Shown: in pieces, positions 1 to 8,201 of the stretch
How positions within the stretch are numbered: the first letter of the stretch is position 1
Layout of the letters: each line of letters opens with the position of its first letter
NCBI GenBank assembly: GCA_965653565.1
Contig: CBFHAI010000045.1
Location: 1-34,899 of the forward strand
Source of the DNA: JALCLA01 sp965653565
GTDB lineage: Bacteria > Pseudomonadota > Gammaproteobacteria > Xanthomonadales > Xanthomonadaceae
Reading direction: 5' to 3'
Length of the DNA stretch: 34,899 bases
Notes under the pieces: model-generated
What the model saw: only the letters and a program-made list of their open reading frames with translations
Database searches by the model: none
What the model was told of the DNA's origin: nothing
Made by a program: the position numbers and the translations under genes

Positions 1-1083
1 GCCGCCACCGGCACGCGCCGGACCGCGACGTCCCGGACCGCCCGCACCGCCGCCAGGCTTGCCCTTGCCGCGCGCACCCGGCGCACCGCCCGGCTTGGCG
101 CCGAAACGCGGCTTGCCGGTGCGGGCGGGGCGATCGTCGCGCAGATTGTCGAAGGCGCGCAGTTCGCGGCCTTCGTCGGCATAGCCGCCGTTGGTCCAGG
201 CCCGCACGTCGGTCTTGGCGGGTTTGTATTCGTTCGATTTGGCGCGGCGCTGGCCGATCACCGGCTGCAGCGTCAGCACCGCCGGCGTCTGCGCCAGACC
301 GAGCGCGGTGCGCAGCGCTTCGATGTCGGCCGGCGCCAGTTCTTCGCTCTGGCTGCGCTTGAGATGGCGTGGCAATTCGATGTTGCCGTAGCGCGTGCGC
401 TTCAGGCGGCTGACCTGCAGGCCGACCGCTTCCCACATGCGGCGCACCTCGCGGTTGCGGCCTTCGTGCAGCACGACGCGGAACCAGGCGTGCGAATCGC
501 TCGAGCCAATACTCTCGATTTCATCGAACTTCGCCATGCCGTCTTCGAGTTCGACGCCGCGCGCCAGTTGCTGCGGAATCTGGTCGCCGACTTCGCCGTG
601 GATGCGGCACACATATTCGCGTTTCACTTCGGCCGACGGATGCATCAGCGCGTTCGCCAGATCGCCGTCGGTGGTGAGCAGCAGCAAGCCGGTGGTGTTG
701 ATGTCGAGCCGGCCGACCGCGATCCAGCGCGAACCCTTCAGCGGCGGCAGGCGATCGAACACGGTGGGACGGCCTTCGGGATCTTCGCGCGTGGTCACTT
801 CGCCTTCGGGCTTGTGATACATCAGCACGCGCGCCGGTTCGCTCTGCGCCGCAGCCACGAAAGTGCGGCCATCGATTTCGATGCGATCGCCGCCTTTGAC
901 GCTCGAGCCGAGTTCGGCGACTTCGCCATTGACCTTCACCTGGCCCGAGGAAATGCGTTCCTCCAGCGCGCGGCGCGATCCCAGGCCGGCCTGCGCCAGG
1001 ACCTTGTGCAATCGCTCCTCGATGCGGGCGGCGGTGTTGCTGTCGCGCTTGAGCGAGAGCGTGCGGCGGGGTGCGTCGGTCAT
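1..1083 (-). CDS. rluB: 23S rRNA pseudouridine synthase RluB (3' end beyond window)
   Basis: RsuA-family pseudouridine synthase, by family and position RluB, which modifies U2605 of 23S rRNA. Read from ATG at 1083, the frame stays open for 361 codons to the window edge, so the C-terminus is missing. An S4 RNA-binding domain occupies about residues 22-70. The catalytic motif GRLDINTTGLLLLTTDG follows, with the presumed nucleophile Asp127. After about residue 290 the protein becomes a Gly/Pro/Arg/Lys-rich, probably disordered tail, as in many proteobacterial RluB proteins. The start overlaps the scpB stop in an ATGA (1080-1083), implying translational coupling. The scpA-scpB-rluB order is the usual home of rluB. 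RluE/RluF assignment is possible but less likely in this context. Confidence 0.9.
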   Translation of the reverse strand, partial: MTDAPRRTLSLKRDSNTAARIEERLHKVLAQAGLGSRRALEERISSGQVKVNGEVAELGSSVKGGDRIEIDGRTFVAAAQSEPARVLMYHKPEGEVTTREDPEGRPTVFDRLPPLKGSRWIAVGRLDINTTGLLLLTTDGDLANALMHPSAEVKREYVCRIHGEVGDQIPQQLARGVELEDGMAKFDEIESIGSSDSHAWFRVVLHEGRNREVRRMWEAVGLQVSRLKRTRYGNIELPRHLKRSQSEELAPADIEALRTALGLAQTPAVLTLQPVIGQRRAKSNEYKPAKTDVRAWTNGGYADEGRELRAFDNLRDDRPARTGKPRFGAKPGGAPGARGKGKPGGGAGGPGRRGPARAGGG

Positions 1084-2021
1084 GCGGTGTGCTCCGGCGC
1101 GGCAGAGGCGGCGCCATCAGAAAGTGAGTCGTCGTCGGAAGAGGTTTCGTCGGACGGGGAATCGTTGGAAGGAAGACCGGCCGAAACCGGATCGGCGGAA
1201 GTTGCGGCAGTGCGTGCGGAATCGTCGAGATCGACGGCGTCGAGATCGGAGCCTTCGAGATCGGAACCTTCGAGCTCGGAACCTTCGAGCTCGGAACCTT
1301 CGAGCTCGGAACCTTCGAGCTCGGCGTCCGCAACATCGGAGCCATCGAACGCGTCCTCGTCGAGCGCATCGAGCGCTTCGTCGGACGCATCGTCGTCGAG
1401 TGCGGCGGTGGCGGGAATCGACGCCGGAATCGCGACATCGGTCGCGTCCTGCAGCTTCGGTTCGAACTCCAGTTGCGGTTCGAGATCGGGGATGTCGTGC
1501 AGCTCGGCCAGCGGCGGCAGCTGGTCGAGGCTTTTCAAATTGAAGTAATCGAGGAAGGCGCGGGTGGTGCCGAACAGGGCGGGCTTGCCCGGCACGTCGC
1601 GGTATCCCACCACGCGAATCCATTCGCGTTCTTCGAGCATCTTGATGATGTTGCTGTTCACCGCCACGCCGCGGATCTGTTCGATCTCGCCGCGCGTGAT
1701 CGGTTGCCGATAGGCGATCAGCGACAGCGTTTCGAGTGTCGCGCGGGTGTAGCGCGTCTGGCGCTCGGTCCACAGGCGCGCCACCCAGGCGTGCACATCG
1801 GTCTGGATCTGGTAGCGGAATCCCGACGCCACTTCCAGCAACTCGACACCGCGGCCTTCGCAGCGCTTGCGCAGTTCCTGCAACGCCTTTTCGATGCTGT
1901 CGGCCGGCGCCGGCTGGTCGTCGGGGAACAGCGCGTACAACTGCGCCACGGTGAGCGGCTGGCCTGCGGCGAGCAGGGCGGCTTCCACGATACGTTCGAT
2001 CAGGTCCTGGTCCATCGTCAC
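1080..2021 (-). CDS. scpB: Segregation and condensation protein ScpB
   Basis: ScpB (313 aa) is the winged-helix partner of the SMC-ScpA-ScpB condensin, which compacts and separates chromosomes. Residues about 4-190 carry the two winged-helix domains, with the family stretches SLIAYRQPITRGEIEQIRG and FGTTRAFLDYF. The remaining third, from about residue 195, is extremely acidic and low in complexity. It contains a pentapeptide repeat, ELEGS/DLEGS, encoded by a 15-bp tandem repeat. Start is GTG at 2021, overlapping the scpA TGA by 4 nt; an ATG at 2015 is an alternative. Known ScpB proteins often have variable tails, but this repeat block is unusual. Confidence 0.93.
   Translation of the reverse strand: MTMDQDLIERIVEAALLAAGQPLTVAQLYALFPDDQPAPADSIEKALQELRKRCEGRGVELLEVASGFRYQIQTDVHAWVARLWTERQTRYTRATLETLSLIAYRQPITRGEIEQIRGVAVNSNIIKMLEEREWIRVVGYRDVPGKPALFGTTRAFLDYFNLKSLDQLPPLAELHDIPDLEPQLEFEPKLQDATDVAIPASIPATAALDDDASDEALDALDEDAFDGSDVADAELEGSELEGSELEGSELEGSDLEGSDLDAVDLDDSARTAATSADPVSAGLPSNDSPSDETSSDDDSLSDGAASAAPEHTA
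1252..1326. repeat. 15-bp tandem repeat inside scpB
   Basis: Five units of CCTTCGAGCTCGGAA or close variants start at 1252, 1267, 1282, 1297 and 1312 (plus strand). On the minus strand they encode the repeated pentapeptide (E/D)LEGS in the acidic tail of ScpB. The period is a multiple of three, so copy-number change would keep the frame. Confidence 0.9.
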
Positions 2022-2884
2022 TCGGTGATTTCTTCGTTGGCGGCGATCGCCAGCGACTTCAGATAGATCGGCGCCAGCGGCGCTTCCTGCACGATTTCGA
2101 TCAGCTGTTCTTTCGCCAGTTCGAGGATCGAGAGGAAGGTCACCACCACGCCCAGGCGGCCTTCGTCCACCACGAACAACGCTTCGAAGGCGTGAAACTG
2201 GCCGTCGCCGATGCGCTGCAGCACTTCGCCCATGCGCTGGCGCACGCTCAGGGCTTCGCGCTTGATCGCGTGCCGGGTGAACAACTCGGCGCGCTTCAAC
2301 ACATCGCGCAATGCCAGCAGCATTTCGCGCAAGTCCACCGGCGGCGGCAGTTTCACCGCGTGGCGATCGGGCACGAAGGCCGAGGCGACACTGGTATCGC
2401 GCTCCAGCCGGGGCAGGGCGTCGACATCCTGCGCGGCCTGCTTGAAGCGCTCGTATTCCTGCAGGCGGCGCACCAGCTCGGCGCGCGGATCGCCTTCCTC
2501 GCCTTCCGCACTCGGCGGCCGCGGCAGCAACAGCCGCGATTTGATTTCCGCCAGGATCGCGGCCATCACCAGGTATTCGGCCGCCAGTTCGAAGCGCAGT
2601 TCGTGCATCACGCCGATGTAGTCGACGTATTGGCGCGTGATCTCGGCCACCGGAATATCGAGGATGTCGAGATTCTGGCGACGGATCAGGTACAGCAGCA
2701 GATCCAGCGGCCCCTCGAAGGCTTCGAGAATGACCTCGAGCGCATCCGGCGGGATGTACAGATCCTGCGGCATCTGCAGCACCGGCTGGCCCAGCACCAC
2801 CGCCAGCGGCATTTCCTGCTGCTGCGGGTGCACCGAACCGTTCGACGGCGTGACTGCGGCGCTTTGCGCCTGCTCGTTGCTCAT
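2018..2884 (-). CDS. scpA: Segregation and condensation protein ScpA
   Basis: ScpA (288 aa) is the kleisin that bridges the SMC heads and binds ScpB. The kleisin core begins with the family motif FEGPLDLLLYLIRRQNLDI at about residues 54-72, followed by the YLVMAAILAEIKSRLLLP helix. The C-terminal winged helix (VVTFLSILELAKEQLIEIVQ) lies near residue 250. The first ~45 residues are a variable Gln/Ser-rich extension. It is the first gene of the tightly overlapped scpA-scpB-rluB unit. The 100-nt gap to the upstream yciO-like gene leaves room for its own promoter. Length is typical. Confidence 0.94.
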   Translation of the reverse strand: MSNEQAQSAAVTPSNGSVHPQQQEMPLAVVLGQPVLQMPQDLYIPPDALEVILEAFEGPLDLLLYLIRRQNLDILDIPVAEITRQYVDYIGVMHELRFELAAEYLVMAAILAEIKSRLLLPRPPSAEGEEGDPRAELVRRLQEYERFKQAAQDVDALPRLERDTSVASAFVPDRHAVKLPPPVDLREMLLALRDVLKRAELFTRHAIKREALSVRQRMGEVLQRIGDGQFHAFEALFVVDEGRLGVVVTFLSILELAKEQLIEIVQEAPLAPIYLKSLAIAANEEITE

Positions 2885-2984
2885 GGATTCACGGCCCCCT
2901 CCGGGCCGGTCGCAAGCTCATGTTCGAAAGCGGGCTTCTTGGAGATGTCGCAAGCGGGCTTCGGATTGGATCAGCCTTTGTGGG

Positions 2985-3602
2985 CTATTCGATCGCCAAA
3001 GAGCGGAAGCCCTGGCGCGTGACAAGCGGTTCATCGCCGGTGAGATCCACCACGCTGGTAGGGCCAGGCGGGCAGTCTTCGGCATCCAGCATCAGGTCGA
3101 CGTGGCGCAACGCGCGCTCGGCAACCGCTTCGGCATCGTGGCTGTCGAGGTCCTCGTCCGGCAGCACCAGGCTGGTGGACAACAAGGGCGCACCGACCAC
3201 CTCCAGCAGCCCTCGCACGACGGCGTGATCGGCAATCCGGCAACCGATCGCGCGACGCTTGGATTGCTTGAGCCTGCGCGGAAGCTCCGACGCGGCTGGC
3301 AGGATGAAGGTATAGGGTCCCGGGACCAGCGACTTGATCAGCCTGAATGCCTGGTCATCGATCTTTGCCAGGCTACTGATCTCGCTTATTGCGCGACAGA
3401 GTAAGGTGAAAGGGTGCCGGCTGTCCAGTTTGCGCAAACGCGAGATGCGGTCTTCGGCGTCGCGCGCCTCGATGCCCCACGCAAAAGCGTAGCCTGCGTC
3501 AGTGGGAAGCAGCACCAGTTCGCCGCGCGCGATGCGCTCGGCGGCCTGCTGCAGCAGGCGCGGCTGGGGATGCGTGGGATGCAGGCGGAGGCGATCGCTC
3601 AT
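2985..3602 (-). CDS. YciO/YrdC-Sua5 family protein
   Basis: A 205-aa single-domain YrdC/Sua5-fold protein, closer to YciO (about 206 aa in E. coli) than to TsaC. It has the nucleotide/RNA-binding pattern of the family: LVLLPTDAGYAF at about residues 33-44, the RKLDSRHPF lysine-arginine motif, and STSLVLPDED near the end. TsaC/Sua5 enzymes make threonylcarbamoyl-AMP for tRNA t6A; the role of YciO is not established, so no t6A role is asserted. Start is ATG at 3602. A longer reading to 3917 would run across the divergent yciI gene and is rejected. It is transcribed towards scpA and divergently from yciI. Confidence 0.86.
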   Translation of the reverse strand: MSDRLRLHPTHPQPRLLQQAAERIARGELVLLPTDAGYAFAWGIEARDAEDRISRLRKLDSRHPFTLLCRAISEISSLAKIDDQAFRLIKSLVPGPYTFILPAASELPRRLKQSKRRAIGCRIADHAVVRGLLEVVGAPLLSTSLVLPDEDLDSHDAEAVAERALRHVDLMLDAEDCPPGPTSVVDLTGDEPLVTRQGFRSLAIE

Positions 3603-3666
3603 TGAGTTGGCGCAGCTGACGTAAGCCCCTATCATGCCGGGCCTCGCTCGATGGCGGATAGCTCCC

Positions 3667-3966
3667 ATGTGGTTCGTGATCCTCGGCCGCGACGCTCCCG
3701 ATGCCCTGCCGCGCCGCCTGGCCGCGCGCGCCGAGCATCTGGCCCGCCTGGAAAAACTGCGCGATGAAGGCCGCCTGCTGCTGGCCGGTCCGATGCCCGC
3801 GATCGAATCGGAAGATCCCGGCCCGGCCGGTTTCGTCGGCAGCCTGATCGTGGCCGAGTTCGCCTCGCTGGCCGACGCGCGCGCCTGGGCCGACGCCGAT
3901 CCGTACATCGCGGCCAAGGTCTATCGCGATGTCGAAATCCATCCGTTCCGGCGCGTGCTGCCGTGA
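3667..3966 (+). CDS. YciI-like family protein
   Basis: A small ferredoxin-like-fold protein (99 aa; E. coli YciI is 98 aa). It shows the conserved His in RAEHLARL and the WADADPY motif that together form the putative active site of the YciI/YCII family. Biochemical function is unknown for most members. Start is set at ATG 3667, giving MWFVIL, because this matches the family N-terminus; the in-frame ATG at 3634 would add 11 uncharacteristic residues. Its TGA overlaps the GTG of the BolA-like gene by 4 nt, so it heads a three-gene coupled operon. Confidence 0.88.
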   Translation: MWFVILGRDAPDALPRRLAARAEHLARLEKLRDEGRLLLAGPMPAIESEDPGPAGFVGSLIVAEFASLADARAWADADPYIAAKVYRDVEIHPFRRVLP

Positions 3967-4250
3967 GCGCGCGCAGCGACGCCATCCGCGAACGCCTCAC
4001 GGCGCAACTCGCGCCGTCGCGGCTGGACATCATCGACGAAAGCCACAAACACGCCGGCCACGAAGGCGCCCGCGACGGCCGCGGACATTTCGCCGTGCAC
4101 ATCGTCAGCGCCGCCTTCGAAGGCGTGAACCTGCTGGCACGTCATCGCCTGGTGTACGACGCCCTCGGCGATCTGATGCAGACCGATATCCATGCGCTGT
4201 CGCTGAAAGCGCAGGCGCCCTCCGAATCCCTGCCGCAAGCCTCCGCATGA
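3963..4250 (+). CDS. BolA family protein
   Basis: A BolA-fold protein (95 aa). Family members pair with monothiol glutaredoxins in Fe-S cluster trafficking and sensing, and some bind DNA. Hallmarks are the N-terminal helix followed by LDIIDESHKHAGH, the loop bearing His residues, HFAVHIVSAAFEG, and the helix-turn-helix-like RHRLVYDALGDLM before IHALSLKAQ. Start is GTG at 3963, overlapping the yciI stop (GTGA). Its TGA overlaps the ATG of the next gene (ATGA, 4247-4250). The linkage with YciI and a PpiC-type protein is one I recall from xanthomonads. Confidence 0.92.
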   Translation: MSARSDAIRERLTAQLAPSRLDIIDESHKHAGHEGARDGRGHFAVHIVSAAFEGVNLLARHRLVYDALGDLMQTDIHALSLKAQAPSESLPQASA

Positions 4251-5086
4251 ACCTGAAACCGCTTTGTTCCGCGCTGCTCGCCGCAGCCGTCGCCGCCGGC
4301 TGCAACAACGCCCCGCCACCGGAAACGCCGCCGCGCGTGCTCGCCGATGCACCGGCCGGCACGCCCGTGGTGACGGTCGAAGGCGAAGTGATCACCGAAC
4401 CGTTGCTGGCGGCCTACGCCGAAAAACGCAAGCTCGATCTGGCCGATCCGCGCCAGCGCCAGCGTGCGCTCGACGGCCTGATCGACGGTTTCGTGCTGGC
4501 CCGCGATGCGCTCGCCGGCCCGGTCGCCAAGACGCCGGAAGTGAAAGCCGAACTGGCGGTCGCGCGCCTCGACCTGCTCGCCGAAAACAATGTCGAAGCC
4601 TTCCGCGCCGCGGCGCCGATCACCGACGAACAACTGCGCGCGTTTTACGACGAAGAAGCCGAGCGGACCGGCCACATCGAACTGTCGCTCAAGCACATCC
4701 TGTTCGCCGACGAACCTTCGGCGCGCGCCGCGCTGGAGCTGGCGAAAGCGCCCGGCGCCGACTTCGACGCACTGATCGAGGGCTACGCCACCACCGCGCG
4801 CCAGGCCAAGGATCTGGGCTGGGCCAATCTGTCGCAATTGCCGGCCGAACTGGCGCTGGCGGCGAAGGCATTGCAGGACGGCGAAGTGGCACCGCAGCCG
4901 GTGCAGACGCAGTTCGGCTGGCATGTGGTGAAGCGCATCGCATCGCGTCCGTTCACGCCGCCGCCGTTCGAACAGATCCGCGAAGGTGCCAAGGTGCAGC
5001 TGGGCGATCAGCTGCTGCGCGAACGCATCAAGGCGCTGCGCGAGCAGGCCTCGATCGTGCTGCCGGGCGGCGAAGCCGGCAAATAA
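4247..5086 (+). CDS. Parvulin-type peptidylprolyl isomerase, probable lipoprotein
   Basis: A 279-aa PpiC/SurA-like foldase. A hydrophobic signal ends in VAAGC (Cys19), a fair lipobox, so it is probably a periplasm-facing lipoprotein; the +2 Asn suggests outer-membrane sorting. A SurA-N-like helical region covers about residues 45-140. The parvulin domain covers about 145-240, with SLKHILF at its start, DLGWAN in the middle and QTQFGWHVVKRI at the end. A short helical tail follows. It likely catalyses prolyl isomerisation during envelope protein folding. It is the last gene of the yciI-bolA operon, joined by a 4-nt overlap, and converges on the GNAT gene 27 nt further on. Confidence 0.88.
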   Translation: MNLKPLCSALLAAAVAAGCNNAPPPETPPRVLADAPAGTPVVTVEGEVITEPLLAAYAEKRKLDLADPRQRQRALDGLIDGFVLARDALAGPVAKTPEVKAELAVARLDLLAENNVEAFRAAAPITDEQLRAFYDEEAERTGHIELSLKHILFADEPSARAALELAKAPGADFDALIEGYATTARQAKDLGWANLSQLPAELALAAKALQDGEVAPQPVQTQFGWHVVKRIASRPFTPPPFEQIREGAKVQLGDQLLRERIKALREQASIVLPGGEAGK

Positions 5087-5113
5087 TCGGCATTGCGTTG
5101 CGCGACGGCGGAA

Positions 5114-5803
5114 TCAACCGCGCCGCAGCGACCAGAAACCGATATCGCGCCGCAGCGAGTAGCCGTTCTGCTCGTACAGTTTTTTAGCGCGGACGTTTTC
5201 GTGGCTCACGTGCAGGAAGGGCGTACGGCCGCGCGCCAGCGTGTCGTTGCTGAGCCGGATCAACAGCTGCCGCGCATAGCCGCGGCCGTTGAAATCCGGA
5301 TGCGTGCACACCGCGCTGATTTCCTGGAACTCGCCCGGCGCCATCCGCTCGCCGATCATCGCGGCCAGGCGGCCCTCGCGATAAATGCCGAAGTAGCGGC
5401 CGAGCGCCGTCGTGCGGCGGCGGAAATAGTGCGGATAGACCAGCGCGGTCAACGCCATCACGTCGGCGTGGTGCTGTTCCGATAGCTCGATCACCGCGGG
5501 CCCGTCGATTTCCGGCAGGCGTGAAGTGCAGATCATCTGCGCCAGCGGCGCGAAGGCCTTGAGGCTCCAGTCGCCGCCCAGCTCCGGCACCCGGCCGAGC
5601 AGATAAACCGTCTCGTCGACGCCGACCAGCGCTGCGATCGCGGCCGAGGCATTGGCGTTCGCGTCGGCCTGTTCGTCGGGCACGCCGAGGAAGGGAGCGA
5701 TCTCGGCCGGATACCTGGCCGCCCGCGCGCCGCCCTGCGCGAACTCGCCATGCCGGGTCTGCAGCGCGTGCCAGATCGGGTTGTCGAGTGGCGCGGTCAT
5801 CAT
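5114..5803 (-). CDS. GNAT family N-acetyltransferase
   Basis: A 229-aa acetyltransferase with a single C-terminal GNAT domain (about residues 105-225). Acetyl-CoA binding motif A is visible as ISAVCTHPDFNGRGYARQLL, with the pyrophosphate loop NGRGYA. The late motif ENVRAKKLYEQNGY is typical. The N-terminal ~100 residues include a conserved-looking DETVYLLG/LGGDWSLKAFAPLAQMI segment. That segment is also known from the subgroup annotated as FR47-like or YkkB-like proteins. The substrate cannot be deduced. Start is ATG 5803, with a second ATG at 5800; upstream codons in the same open frame are Arg-rich and unlikely. Confidence 0.86.
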   Translation of the reverse strand: MMTAPLDNPIWHALQTRHGEFAQGGARAARYPAEIAPFLGVPDEQADANANASAAIAALVGVDETVYLLGRVPELGGDWSLKAFAPLAQMICTSRLPEIDGPAVIELSEQHHADVMALTALVYPHYFRRRTTALGRYFGIYREGRLAAMIGERMAPGEFQEISAVCTHPDFNGRGYARQLLIRLSNDTLARGRTPFLHVSHENVRAKKLYEQNGYSLRRDIGFWSLRRG

Positions 5804-5970
5804 CGTGCAAGGTTGCCTGGCGGAGGACTCCGATCCATGATGCCGTGCCGTCGCGCGCGCCGGAAGCCGCGTCCGGGAGCGCGGCGACACGATCCGCCGT
5901 TCGCATTCGTTCACTTTCGCAGGGCTGTAACAAACGTAGACTCGAACCCTGCTGCACGGACATCCTGCCC

Positions 5971-6780
5971 ATGGAACAACCTTTTCGCCTTCTGCTGGTT
6001 GAAGACGGCCGCGCCGACGCGATGATCACGCGCGCCCTGATTTCCGAGGCGGCGCGTTTGAGCGGGCAGACCTTCCTGGTCGATCACGCGGTCGATTTCG
6101 GCCACGCGCTGCGCTTCCTCGAAAGCCAGGGCGACGAACCGTTCGACGCCGTCGTGCTCGACCTGGGCCTGCCGGACGCCTCCGGCGTGGAACTGGTGGT
6201 GGAACTGGAGAAGCGTTTCCCCGGCATCGCGATCATCGTCAACACCGGTGCGGAAGGCGAATTCGTCGCCGAGGAATCGCTCGCCAGCGGCGCGCAGGAG
6301 TTCCTGCGCAAAGGTCATGTCACGCCGCATACGATGGCGCTGACGTTGCGCAATGCGGTGGTGCGCGCGCGCTTGCGGCGCGAACTGGCGGAAAGCGAAG
6401 CCGAGCATCGCGCCCTGTTCGATTTCAGCCCGTGCCCGATCTGGGTGCTCGAAGCCCACACGCTGCGCATCCTGCGCGCCAACCAGTCCGCCTGCGACCT
6501 GCACGGCTGGCCGCTGCCGGCGCTGCTCGGCATGAATTTCCCGGCCCTGATGCCGGACGAATCGGTGGAAGACCTGCGCCAGGCCTTCCAGGTGGCGCCG
6601 GCCGCGGTATCGCATCGCCTTTGGCGCCACCGCGCGCGCAGCGGCCAGCCACTGCTGCTGCAACTGACGGCGCATGCGATTTCGGTGCGCTCGGGCAACG
6701 CCATCATCGTCACCGCGCAGGATGTCACCGCGTGGCGCATGGGCCTGCAAAGCGCGGCGCAGGCGGCCGGAAAGTCCTAG
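5971..6780 (+). CDS. Response regulator with PAS domain (REC-PAS)
   Basis: A 269-aa protein with an N-terminal receiver domain (about residues 5-128) and a PAS domain (about 141-255). It has no recognisable output enzyme or DNA-binding domain. The receiver retains the acidic pair (Glu11, Asp12), the phospho-acceptor Asp64 in VVLDLGLPDASG, and Lys114 in EFLRKGH. Phosphorylation is therefore plausible. The PAS part opens with RALFDFSPCPIWVLE. Such REC-PAS proteins usually act through partners; none is adjacent. The 167-nt gap to the divergent GNAT gene should hold its promoter. Confidence 0.85.
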   Translation: MEQPFRLLLVEDGRADAMITRALISEAARLSGQTFLVDHAVDFGHALRFLESQGDEPFDAVVLDLGLPDASGVELVVELEKRFPGIAIIVNTGAEGEFVAEESLASGAQEFLRKGHVTPHTMALTLRNAVVRARLRRELAESEAEHRALFDFSPCPIWVLEAHTLRILRANQSACDLHGWPLPALLGMNFPALMPDESVEDLRQAFQVAPAAVSHRLWRHRARSGQPLLLQLTAHAISVRSGNAIIVTAQDVTAWRMGLQSAAQAAGKS

Positions 6781-6790
6781 TTCGACTCGC

Positions 6791-6813
6791 GCTGCGCCTG
6801 GCACCGGCGCAGC
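6791..6813 (+). terminator. Hairpin downstream of the REC-PAS gene
   Basis: A perfect 8-bp stem, GCTGCGCC (6791-6798) with GGCGCAGC (6806-6813), and a 7-nt loop, 10 nt after the REC-PAS stop. No T-run follows, so it is only a possible terminator or mRNA 3'-end structure. It also lies at the 3' side of the converging pseudogene. Confidence 0.3.
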
Positions 6814-6853
6814 AGCCGGTTCGCCCCGCCGTTAGCGGCGCGCGCCGTAGCCT

Positions 6854-7378
6854 TCACTCAGGCTCGAATCCATCGGCGAAAAGCGGGCGGTTTTCCACGA
6901 CGACCAAGCCACGATTGCCGGCTGCAACCGCGCGGCCGCCTCTGCTTCGGATCGCAATAGCCGGCTTCCCAGACAACGCCGGCGTCGTGCGTCTCGTAGA
7001 GACAGCCCTCGTACGAAACCGCATACCAGTGCAAGGCCGTGGTCGTTGTCGAAGAAATCGGCTGCCATGATCTGTCCATGGCCGAATGGGAGGCGCGTCC
7101 AGCGCAGACCGCCGTCGCGGGTGCGTAACAGACTGCCCAGGCTGCCGCTCTCCGAGGTTATGCCGCCGCTCGCATAGCCGACCGACTCGCTGGGGAGAAT
7201 CAAGCTCGGCGACGTAGACGTCCTGGGTCAACGGGTAGCGCAGAACCCAGTGCGCGCCGCCGTCGTCGCTGCTGAATATCGCGCCCTGAACTGCGACGCG
7301 GCGGCCGCCTTCGCCGAAGTGGACGTCGAAGACGGTATAACCCGCGTACCGGGTAAGGCCGCTGACGTAGAAGCGCAT
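6854..7378 (-). pseudogene. Degraded Asp-box/YCF48-like secreted protein with DGFE tail
   Basis: No single frame is protein-like throughout, but pieces of three frames join into one. From 7378 the first frame reads GYTVFDVHFGEGG and SSDDGGAHW. At about 7205 the homology passes to a second frame (RTRDGGLRWTRLPF). At about 7030 it passes to a third (ETHDAGVVWEAGY). At about 6945 it returns to the first (NRGLVVVENRPLFADGFEPE, then TGA). Three Asp-box motifs (S/T-x-D-x-G-x-x-W-like) point to a BNR/YCF48-type beta-propeller. At least three indels are needed, and no signal peptide or complete N-terminus is present upstream, so this is a decayed 3' fragment. Sequencing errors are an alternative cause of individual shifts. 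The C-terminal FADGFE matches the tail of the intact secreted protein at 15742-18129. Confidence 0.7.
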
Positions 7379-7523
7379 CCGATACTGTCAATGGCGCTTC
7401 TGTCGTGAGTGGACCACTGCCCTGACGCATAGTGCGAATGTCGTGCAGAGGGCAGCGACGGACTGGAAGTTTCCAGGCCGCCGCATCGCGTCGTCGCGCG
7501 ATACCCGACTGTTTTCCTCGATG

Positions 7524-8156
7524 CTATCGCCGCCGCAACAAGGCGTATTCGAAAGCCTGGTCTGCACCACCCGGCGTGCGGTGGAGATGCTTGCGCGTTT
7601 CGATCAATTCGAAGCCCGCGCCCAGGCATGCGGCGACGGCTTCCGCTGAGCGGCGCGCCACCGGCAGCCCCGAGCACCGCTCAGGCCCCTCCGGCGCGAA
7701 GCCGCCGATCACCGCATGACCGCCCGGCATCAGCGCACGCTCGGCCTGCGCGGCATAGGCGCGGACTTCGCTTGCGCCGGTGAGGAAGTGCAGCACGGCG
7801 CGATCGTGCCAGTGGGTGTAGCCGCCGGCCGACAGCGGAATGCGGGTGATGTCGCCCGGCAGCCAGGCGACGTTCGATGCGCGCGCGCCGATGCGTTCGC
7901 GCGCCACCGCCATCGCGGCGGCCGACAGGTCGATCACGCTCAGATGCCGTACGCCGCGCTCGAGCAGGTCGTCGACCAGCGTCGAGGCGCCGCCGCCGAC
8001 ATCGATCACGCGGCTTTCGGGCGACAATCCGGCTTTAGCGAGCAGTTCAAGCGAAACCTCGAGATGCTCGGCATACCAGCTCACCGACGTCGACGCTTTG
8101 CTGGCGTAGACCGATGCCCAATGGTTCGCGCTGTCGCTCGGATCGTTGCTCGGCAT
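7524..8156 (-). CDS. Class I SAM-dependent methyltransferase
   Basis: A 210-aa Rossmann-type methyltransferase. Motif I, VIDVGGGAS, is at about residues 50-58. The acidic end of strand 2 is VIDLSAAAM, motif II-like WLPGDITRIPL follows, and WHDRAVLHFL and LMPGGHAVIGGF come later. This arrangement resembles the small stand-alone enzymes annotated as methyltransferase domain 25/12 or thiopurine-like. The substrate is unknown. The N-terminus HWASVYASKASTSVSWYAEH is typical of this subgroup. It lies 45 nt after the MFS gene on the same strand and may be co-transcribed with it. Confidence 0.9.
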   Translation of the reverse strand: MPSNDPSDSANHWASVYASKASTSVSWYAEHLEVSLELLAKAGLSPESRVIDVGGGASTLVDDLLERGVRHLSVIDLSAAAMAVARERIGARASNVAWLPGDITRIPLSAGGYTHWHDRAVLHFLTGASEVRAYAAQAERALMPGGHAVIGGFAPEGPERCSGLPVARRSAEAVAACLGAGFELIETRKHLHRTPGGADQAFEYALLRRR

Positions 8157-8201
8157 CGGCGCAGTATCGCGCGATCTGCACGTCGTTCGCTCCAGGCCGG
8201 C

